From assembly GCF_000300515.1 (NCBI RefSeq), contig NZ_AMSI01000008.1, forward strand, positions 186,001 to 250,000: a stretch of 64,000 nucleotides of DNA, written 5' to 3'. Source of the stretch: Nitratireductor indicus C115. GTDB lineage: Bacteria; Pseudomonadota; Alphaproteobacteria; Rhizobiales; Rhizobiaceae. Below are positions 58,512-64,000 of the stretch, piece after piece. Position 1 is the first letter of the stretch; each line of letters begins with the position of its first letter. The notes under the pieces were generated by a model, which did not search any database, was not told where the DNA came from, and saw nothing but the letters and a program-made list of their open reading frames with translations. A program made the translations under genes and the position numbers.

Positions 58512-59522
58512 TCAGCTGTCCCGCCGTTTCAGGGAGGTCGCTATCTTCTCCAGTGTGGTGCGCAGGGCCTTTTGCTCCTCGGCCTGGGATTCCACCCAGT
58601 CGCGCATCATCTGCTGTTCCTGGCGCATGTTCTTCACCAGTCCGGAAATGCCTTCGGCAAGATTGGCCATGGAGGCCGCAAGGCGCGGGTTGGTGGCGCC
58701 GCCCTCCTGCACCGTTCGCAGCTTTTCGGCCAGGGCCTGCAACTGCTCGGATGTGTTGCCGCGGCCCTCGGCGAGGTCGGAACCCAAGTCTGTGACGGAG
58801 GAAAGCCAGTTTTCAAGTTCGGTATAGAAGCGGTTCTGGGCGCGGCCTGCCTGCAGGTCGAGGAAACCCAGGATCAGCGAGCCCGAGAGGCCGAACAGCG
58901 AAGACGAAAACGCCGTTCCCATACCGTCGAGCGGCGCGGACAATCCGCTTTTCAGCGCGCCCAGAACATCGTTGGCGTTGCCGGAGGCCGGGTCGAGGGA
59001 CTGGATCGTGTCGCCGATGGAGCCGATGGTCTGCAACAGACCCCAGAAGGTGCCAAGCAGGCCGAGAAAGACCAGAAGACCGATCAGGTAGCGCGAGATG
59101 TCGCGGCTTTCGTCGAGGCGGGTGGCGATCGAATCGAGGATCGAGCGCATGGAGCTGGTGGAAAGGGCGACCGATGAAGAGCGGCTGAGCAGCGCCTTCA
59201 TCGGAGCGAGCAGCACCGGGTCCGAGGCATCCCCGCCGGCGCGGAAGGAATTGACCCAGCGCACTTCCTTGAAAAGGCGGATCACCTGCTGAAAGGCCAG
59301 TAATATGCCGATCAGGAGCACGCCCAGGATGAGCCCGTTCAGGCCGGGGTTCGTCTGGAAGGCCGACGAAACCTGGCGGAACAGGATCGCGGCGACAAAA
59401 CCGGCTATCGCCAGGAAGATCAGCATCGAGTACAGGAAAACCTGTGGGCTGGACAATGTGTGGGGATCGTAATCGATCCCTCCGGAAAGTCCGTCATCCT
59501 CCCGCGATTTCAGCAAGGCCAT
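58512..59522 (-). CDS. MotA/TolQ/ExbB-like proton-channel family protein
   Basis: 336 residues. Hydrophobic segments near residues 28-48 and 62-82, then YLIGLLVFLGLLGTFWGLLQTIG and GMGTAFSSSLFGLSGSLILGFLDLQ, matching the two conserved C-terminal channel helices of MotA/TolQ. The remainder (about 230-336) is a helical cytosolic tail. GAGGAG lies just before ATG 59522. It precedes the OmpA/MotB-like partner by a single base. Confidence 0.9.
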   Translation of the reverse strand: MALLKSREDDGLSGGIDYDPHTLSSPQVFLYSMLIFLAIAGFVAAILFRQVSSAFQTNPGLNGLILGVLLIGILLAFQQVIRLFKEVRWVNSFRAGGDASDPVLLAPMKALLSRSSSVALSTSSMRSILDSIATRLDESRDISRYLIGLLVFLGLLGTFWGLLQTIGSIGDTIQSLDPASGNANDVLGALKSGLSAPLDGMGTAFSSSLFGLSGSLILGFLDLQAGRAQNRFYTELENWLSSVTDLGSDLAEGRGNTSEQLQALAEKLRTVQEGGATNPRLAASMANLAEGISGLVKNMRQEQQMMRDWVESQAEEQKALRTTLEKIATSLKRRDS

Positions 59523-59662
59523 CCGCTCCTCAAGTCCTTTGCGACGCTGAATCAACCATGATTCCGATAGCGCAGACTGTAATCGCAAATATGACGAAAT
59601 TGAAAGTGACCGCACGCATGTGCTTAGCCGAGCATAAGCAATGGCCGTCCCCGGCGCTCGTC

Positions 59663-60460
59663 TCAGGCGAGGGGAGCGACGCTTTCGAGCGGAATGTCGA
59701 CGCCGATCAGCGCCAGCATGTGCTGGAAGGTGGCGAGGTCGTAATCCGGGCTCTCGGTGGCGAGCCCGAGAATATAGCCGTTGCCCGGCTTTCCATCGCC
59801 GATGCCGGCGACGATCGCCTCCGCGGGATCGAGAAACATGCAGTTCGGGCGTGCCTTCTCGAAAAATGGGCGCAGCCAGGGAAGATGCGTGCTCGACAGC
59901 GTCAGGACATCGATGTCCGGATACCGGGCGAAGATGTCGCCGGTGAAGGCGTTGACTGCTTCCTGTGTGGTGACGGGATCAAACAGAAAAGAACCGTCTT
60001 CCACCAGGGCGACCATCGAGGATGCGTTGAAGGTCGCCACGCGTTGCGGGTTATCGGTGTGTCTTGCGATGAATGGCGGCAGCATCTCGCTTTCGATGAG
60101 CGAGCGCACGCCCATGATGCCCACCGATCCGCTTTGCGACGCTTCCAGTGCTTCGGCCAGCGGCGGGAAGACATCGAAAATCGGTACCGGGCTGAAGGGT
60201 TTCAACGCATCGAAGACCATGATCGAGGGAGCGTTCGAAGCGATGACGATTGCGCAGGGATCGTAGCCGGAGAGAAAATCGATCGTTGCGCGCATGGTGG
60301 CCAGCATGCGCTCCCGGCCCATCGCGCCGTAGGGAAAGCTCGCCCGATCGGCGAAATAGAGAATGTCCTGCCTGGGCAGGCGCTTCCTGATCTCGGTGAC
60401 AATGGCGTAGCTGCCGATACCGGCATCGAAAACCGCTATGGGCCGGTGCAGAGACGTCAA
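59663..60460 (-). CDS. Glutamate-racemase-family protein lacking both catalytic cysteines
   Basis: 265 residues with clear MurI landmarks: VFDAGIGSYAIVTEIRKRL, YFADRASFPYGAMGRERM and LTLSSTHLPWL. In true glutamate racemases the motifs are ACNT and GCTH; here they read ASNAPS (Ser75) and SSTH (Ser190). Both catalytic cysteines are therefore Ser, while Asp12 and His192 remain. It may bind a ligand without racemising it, or use a different chemistry. It is followed by an inositol monophosphatase gene encoded 8 bases upstream on the same strand. The usual murI is presumably elsewhere. Confidence 0.82.
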   Translation of the reverse strand: MTSLHRPIAVFDAGIGSYAIVTEIRKRLPRQDILYFADRASFPYGAMGRERMLATMRATIDFLSGYDPCAIVIASNAPSIMVFDALKPFSPVPIFDVFPPLAEALEASQSGSVGIMGVRSLIESEMLPPFIARHTDNPQRVATFNASSMVALVEDGSFLFDPVTTQEAVNAFTGDIFARYPDIDVLTLSSTHLPWLRPFFEKARPNCMFLDPAEAIVAGIGDGKPGNGYILGLATESPDYDLATFQHMLALIGVDIPLESVAPLA

Positions 60461-60468
60461 ACCGGTTC

Positions 60469-61263
60469 TCAGCGGGCCGGTTGGGCGAGCGTCTTCACGA
60501 GCGCGCGGTGGATCAGCTCATTGCCGGCGACAATCTTGCCCGTATCGAACATGGCCTGACCACCTTCCTTGTCGGAGACGAAACCGCCTGCTTCGCGCAC
60601 CATGAGGATGCCGGCGGCAATATCCCAGGGAGAAAGCGAATCTTCCCAGAAGCCGTCCATGCGCCCGGCTGCGACATACGCCAGATCGAGGGCCGCCGAA
60701 CCCAGGCGGCGAATGCCCGCGGTTTCTGCCATAACGTTGCGCAGATCGAGCAGGGATACGCCGTGATGGCCACGGCCAAGATGGGGGATGCCGGTGCCGA
60801 TCACGCAATCTGATAGCTTGGTGCGGGCCGCGACGCGCAGGCGGCGGTCGTTCAGGAAGGCGCCGCCGCCGCGCTCGGCGGTGTAGAGCTCATCCATGGC
60901 CGGATTGTAAATGACGCCTGCCACGATCTGCCCCTGGCGTTCCAGCGCGATCGAGATCGAGAAGATCGGAATGCCATGCAGGAAGTTGGTGGTGCCGTCC
61001 AGAGGATCGATGATCCAGCGATGCTGGGGATCGTCGCCCTTGATGGTACCGCCTTCCTCCATCAGGAAGGAATAGCCGGGGCGCGCACGCGACAACTCGG
61101 CGTGAATGATCTCCTCGGCCTTGCGGTCGGCCTGGCTGACATAGTCGCCGGGGCCTTTAAGGGAGACCTGCAGGTTCTGCACTTCGCCGAAATCGCGGGC
61201 AAGCGAGCGGCCCGCCTTCATCGCGGCCTGAACCATGACATTGATGATTGCCGAACGGGCCAT
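60469..61263 (-). CDS. suhB: Inositol monophosphatase family protein (SuhB-like)
   Basis: 264 residues. Metal-binding DYVSQADRKAEE, the signature WIIDPLDGTTNFLHG and the C-terminal DSLSPWDIAAGILMVREAGG are complete. Substrates may be inositol phosphates, NADP or FBP-like compounds; SuhB also acts in rRNA antitermination in E. coli. It lies between efp (upstream) and the racemase homologue. Confidence 0.94.
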   Translation of the reverse strand: MARSAIINVMVQAAMKAGRSLARDFGEVQNLQVSLKGPGDYVSQADRKAEEIIHAELSRARPGYSFLMEEGGTIKGDDPQHRWIIDPLDGTTNFLHGIPIFSISIALERQGQIVAGVIYNPAMDELYTAERGGGAFLNDRRLRVAARTKLSDCVIGTGIPHLGRGHHGVSLLDLRNVMAETAGIRRLGSAALDLAYVAAGRMDGFWEDSLSPWDIAAGILMVREAGGFVSDKEGGQAMFDTGKIVAGNELIHRALVKTLAQPAR

Positions 61264-61322
61264 GTGATTTCAGCCTTCGTCTTTATGCTTGCCTGCGGAA
61301 ATTCGGTTGGTTGCGCCGGGGC

Positions 61323-61886
61323 TTATTCGCCGCGGCGCAGATACGTGATTTCGTTCGTGTCGACCACGATCCGTTCGCCCGACTGAATGAAGGGCGGAAC
61401 CATAACGCGCACGCCGTTTTCCATCACGGCGGGCTTGTAGGAAGAGGCTGCCGTCTGGCCCTTCACGACCGGGTCGGCTTCCACCACCTGAAGGGTCACC
61501 TGATCCGGCAGGGAGATGCCGATCGGCTTTTCCTCATAGAGCTCCACAGTGACGGTCATGCCGTCCTGAAGGAAGGCGGCGCGGTCGCCGACGAAATCCT
61601 TCTGCAGCTCAAGCTGCTCGTAGGTTTCAGAATCCATGAACACCAGGGCTTCTTCCTGCTCGTAGAGGAACGTGAAGTCCTTCTGTTCGAGACGAACCTT
61701 CTCGACCGTCTCGGCGGCGCGGAACCGCTCATTGAGCTTGGTGCCGTCGATCAGGTTCTTCAGTTCGACCTGGTTGTAGGCGCCGCCCTTGCCGGGCTTC
61801 ACCGCGTTGGTCTTGACCGCAACCCAGAGGCCGCCATTGTGTTCGATGACGTTGCCGGGGCGGATTTCGTTGCCATTGATTTTCAT
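61323..61886 (-). CDS. efp: Elongation factor P
   Basis: 187 residues. The KOW-like N-terminal domain has loop [11 protein letters not shown] with Lys33 at the position modified by EpmA in E. coli. EF-P relieves ribosome stalling at polyproline, and the family length is normal. ATG at 61886 is the conserved [16 protein letters not shown]. The FtsY array alternates Pro with Glu (PEPE) and is not a classic PPP stall, but it would be translated in the same cell. Confidence 0.96.
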   Translation of the reverse strand: MKINGNEIRPGNVIEHNGGLWVAVKTNAVKPGKGGAYNQVELKNLIDGTKLNERFRAAETVEKVRLEQKDFTFLYEQEEALVFMDSETYEQLELQKDFVGDRAAFLQDGMTVTVELYEEKPIGISLPDQVTLQVVEADPVVKGQTAASSYKPAVMENGVRVMVPPFIQSGERIVVDTNEITYLRRGE

Positions 61887-61998
61887 GATGAGACGTCCTG
61901 CGGGTCCTTGGCGCGTCGAAGCGCGCAATTTGGCGCTTCCAAGACCATAAAACGCCTGCCAAGGCAAGCCGGTGGGCCAAAGATGAACCTCGAAAAGG

Positions 61999-63018
61999 TC
62001 AGCGCAACCGATTGGCGCGCTGTATCGCTTCCTTCATTTCCTCCGGGGTGAGGCCGGCAAGGAAGTCCTCCATCTGGGGGTCGATGAGGCCTGCGCGGCG
62101 TGCGGAGATATACCAGGCGGCAGCCTCCTGCACATCGCCTTCCGTGCCGATGCCCGCGCGATAAAGTTTCGCCAACCGGTTCTGGGCAGCGATATTGCCG
62201 CCTTCGGCGGCGCGCTTGAGCCAGGCGAAACCCTCTTGCGGGTTGCGCTCGCCGCCGCGACCCTCGACCATCCATGTGCCCAGATCGAGCTGTGCGGTAT
62301 CGAAGCCCTGCCGGGCGGCCAGAAGCAGCCAGCGGCGCGCTTCCTTGCCGTCGATCTCGCGCCCGCCGAAACCGTTCGCATAGACCTGCGACATGGCATA
62401 TTGCGCGTCGGCCAGGCCGGCATCGGCGGCGCTCTGGTAGTAAGCGACAGCGCGCTTCTCGTTCTCGAAGCCAGGATGCTTGTCGAGGATCATCTGCGCC
62501 ACGTTGAACTGGGCCAGCCGGTTGCCATTGTCTGCTGCGACCTGCATCAGCTCATAAGCACGATTGGTATCCTTGGGCACGAAATTGCCGTCGAGCAACA
62601 TCAGCGCGTATTGGAACTGGGCTTCGGGCACGCCCTGTTCTGCCGCCTTGGCGTACCATTCGGCAGCTTTCTTCGCATTGCGCGGCATGCCGAGGCCCCG
62701 CGCATAGATTTCGGCGATCAGCGTCTGGGCCGCCGCATCGCCACTCTCGGCGCGCGGGAGAGCGAGATTATGGGCCGTGATGTAGTAACCGCGCTGAAAT
62801 GCGCCATAGGCAGCATCCGGCAAGGTTCCGAAGCGGCTGGGGTCGACCCGGTCGATGGTGGGGCTGCTCAAGGGACGGTCGCCCGGCGGTTCAAGACGGT
62901 CCATGCGCTGGGGTGGGGCAGATTCTTCCGCCGCATCGGGTGCTGCCGCGTAAGTGTTTCCCAGTCCCGCAAACAGGGATGCGGCGATCAGGCATACCGC
63001 TGTCTTGCGTCCAGACAT
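61999..63018 (-). CDS. Exported Sel1-repeat protein
   Basis: 339 residues. A signal peptide (ending about ...NTYAAA) precedes five to six Sel1-like repeats of about 36 residues, such as [34 protein letters not shown] and the next units with DG/KA-W patterns. These fold into helical solenoids used for protein contacts in the envelope. ATG at 63018 starts just 2 bases after the stop of the ThiE-like gene, so the two are coupled. The frame stays open far upstream but without a signal peptide. Confidence 0.9.
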   Translation of the reverse strand: MSGRKTAVCLIAASLFAGLGNTYAAAPDAAEESAPPQRMDRLEPPGDRPLSSPTIDRVDPSRFGTLPDAAYGAFQRGYYITAHNLALPRAESGDAAAQTLIAEIYARGLGMPRNAKKAAEWYAKAAEQGVPEAQFQYALMLLDGNFVPKDTNRAYELMQVAADNGNRLAQFNVAQMILDKHPGFENEKRAVAYYQSAADAGLADAQYAMSQVYANGFGGREIDGKEARRWLLLAARQGFDTAQLDLGTWMVEGRGGERNPQEGFAWLKRAAEGGNIAAQNRLAKLYRAGIGTEGDVQEAAAWYISARRAGLIDPQMEDFLAGLTPEEMKEAIQRANRLR

Positions 63019-63020
63019 TC

Positions 63021-63668
63021 CTAGGCTCCTTCGAAGTGCGACGCCGCCCTGTCGAGAAGGGCATTGGCTTCGGCAACGGCACGGGCCGGGTCCGTCTCGT
63101 CGGAGAAGACGGCTGAACCCAGAGCCACGAAATCGGCCCCGGTGCGCGCCACGGCCTCCACCGAGGAAAGCTCGTTGCCGCCGAGCACGATGCAGGGCAC
63201 CTGCACCATCTCGGACCACCACGTGGCGAGGGTGAGATTGCGCGGGTGCGGCTCGGGCTTGTTGTCATAACCGAAGCGGCCAAAGAACACGTAGTCGGGC
63301 TGAACCTCGCCGCGTTCGAGCGCATCGTCGCGCGTCTTGATGCTGCCTGTGCCGATCATCATGCGGTCCTGGTATTTCTCGGCTGTCTCAGCAAGGCTTT
63401 CCAGGGAGCCTTCGACATGAATGCCATCAGCCTTTGCGCGGGTGGCGATGCGGGCCGGGCCGGCGATCATCACGGCCACGCCATGTGCCTGCGCAATGGG
63501 CGTCAGCCGCTCGGCACGCGCCTGGAAGCTTACCTCGTCCTGCCCATAGTCGGGAATGATGAGAGAGGCGACATCTCCTGCGGCCAGCGCCGCCTCGACA
63601 TGGCTGTCGTCATTGGCGGCAAGCTCAGGGGGTGGGGCGATCAATACGAGGCGGCAGCGGTTCTGCAT
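63021..63668 (-). CDS. Divergent ThiE-like (thiamine phosphate synthase family) protein
   Basis: 215 residues. A TIM-barrel of ThiE type is suggested by DGIHVEGSLESL, IGTGSIKTRDDALE, DYVFFGRFGYDNKPEPHP and GADFVALGSAVFSD. However, the typical GIHLGQxD is GIHVEGS and the pyrophosphate-binding residues differ, so TMP synthase activity is doubtful. The ATG at 63668 (AGGAG 9 bases earlier) gives the family start MQNRCRLVLI. The Sel1 gene follows after 2 bases. Confidence 0.75.
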   Translation of the reverse strand: MQNRCRLVLIAPPPELAANDDSHVEAALAAGDVASLIIPDYGQDEVSFQARAERLTPIAQAHGVAVMIAGPARIATRAKADGIHVEGSLESLAETAEKYQDRMMIGTGSIKTRDDALERGEVQPDYVFFGRFGYDNKPEPHPRNLTLATWWSEMVQVPCIVLGGNELSSVEAVARTGADFVALGSAVFSDETDPARAVAEANALLDRAASHFEGA

Positions 63669-63827
63669 GGTCTCAAACTCCTGCTTGCCCAGCGAACGGG
63701 CCATCCGAAGACGCCCGCTGGTGGGCCGGCCCCGTTCTGGCCGGTCATTTTGGTTGGAATGGGGCATAGACGAACCACGGGGCGTGGGACAAGGAGAATC
63801 GCCCGAACACGAAAAACGGATGACGCT

Positions 63828-63840
63828 CCCCCCCCCCCCC
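63828..63840. repeat. 13-base homopolymeric C tract upstream of the tauE/safE gene
   Basis: Thirteen uninterrupted C residues, 80 bases before the next ATG. Tracts of this length are prone to slip during replication and could tune a promoter; they are also a classic site of sequencing error. No -10/-35 was clearly placed around it. Confidence 0.9.
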
Positions 63841-63920
63841 GGAGCCCGCCGATATTGGCGCCAGCTCTTCCCTGTCCTGAATGGATGCTCTATGCCTTTG
63901 CGACCAGCCAGCCGATATTC

Positions 63921-64000
63921 ATGACAGAGCTTCTTTCAAACCCAGCATTCTATATGGCCGCCATTCCGGCAGTGCTTCTCGTCGGCTTGTCGAAAGGCGG
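63921..64000 (+). CDS. TauE/SafE family permease, N-terminal fragment (runs off right edge)
   Basis: ATG at 63921 begins MTELLSNPAFYMAAIPAVLLVGLSKGG, and the VGLSKGG turn is the family hallmark of TauE/SafE sulfite/organosulfonate exporters. Only 26 residues are visible. No gene partner is visible on the right. Confidence 0.8.
   Translation, partial: MTELLSNPAFYMAAIPAVLLVGLSKG

Noticed and set aside
57479-59522. Zorya-like (ZorA/ZorB) defence system suggested by the TolQ/MotA plus OmpA/MotB pair
   Set aside because: No ZorC, ZorD or ZorE-like gene is adjacent, the coiled-coil tail is on the OmpA partner, and the surrounding genes are housekeeping.

Overview
The window is a GC-rich, densely packed piece of an alphaproteobacterial chromosome, most likely from the Hyphomicrobiales (Rhizobiales), in the Phyllobacteriaceae/Brucellaceae neighbourhood. 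Supporting signs are an Omp19-type outer-membrane lipoprotein of the Brucella kind, an RpoH2-type heat-shock sigma factor, EcfG-type GGAAC...CGTT promoters, the hemC-hemD-Mic60-hemY cluster, a SUV3-like helicase, and hairpin repeat families typical of rhizobial intergenic DNA. I see no insertion sequence, prophage, CRISPR array, tRNA or rRNA. This is essentially core genome, and most of the interest lies in unusual versions of core genes and in regulatory DNA.

Layout. 1-5.5 kb: the 3' part of an RNA helicase gene, an S4-domain protein, ferredoxin fdxA, a CarD regulator and rpoH2. 5.6-11.6 kb: an M48 lipoprotein protease, then the thiBPQ thiamine importer behind a TPP riboswitch, with a divergent thiamine pyrophosphokinase. 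11.6-15.9 kb: an ABC-F ATPase, XerC, a TraB/GumN-like protein and a 43-residue membrane protein. 15.9-25.8 kb: the TCA-cycle operon mdh-sucC-sucD-sucA-sucB, a small secreted protein and lpdA, all on the minus strand. 26.2-28.4 kb: zapE, the Omp19 homologue and a DUF1328 peptide. 28.7-33.4 kb: dapF-mtaB-ftsY-yciB; ftsY carries 59 perfect hexanucleotide repeats and two in-frame copies of an intergenic-type palindrome.

33.4-39.5 kb: a SulP transporter with its XRE regulator, a DUF1761 protein, and the coupled set tsaD-gpsA-yciI-like-EVE-methyltransferase. 39.6-45.8 kb: hemC-hemD-Mic60-hemY, a TerB-like protein and a glutamine amidotransferase. 46-48.6 kb: a MoxR ATPase, a GNAT acetyltransferase and a CoxE-like VWA protein. 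48.6-53.9 kb: a probable 6S RNA, 5-formyl-THF cyclo-ligase, YmdB-type phosphodiesterase, TerC, an MBL-fold hydrolase, YebC, a SelW-like protein and ribosomal protein L31. 54-64 kb: an ABC exporter, carboxypeptidase Taq, an OmpA/MotB-like plus TolQ/MotA-like pair, a Cys-less glutamate-racemase homologue, an inositol monophosphatase, EF-P, a Sel1-repeat protein, a divergent ThiE-like protein, and the start of a TauE/SafE transporter behind a 13-base C tract.

The strongest points for follow-up are: (i) the ftsY repeat expansion and its embedded palindromes; (ii) sucB encoding two lipoyl domains with a second well-placed ribosome-binding site and ATG that would give a one-domain form; (iii) a glutamate-racemase-family protein with both catalytic cysteines replaced by serine; (iv) two matches to the EcfG general-stress promoter; (v) an XRE-sulP promoter with an inverted repeat filling its spacer; (vi) a repeat element that supplies the N-terminus of a SelW-like protein. 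I found no clear, wholly new multi-gene system here.
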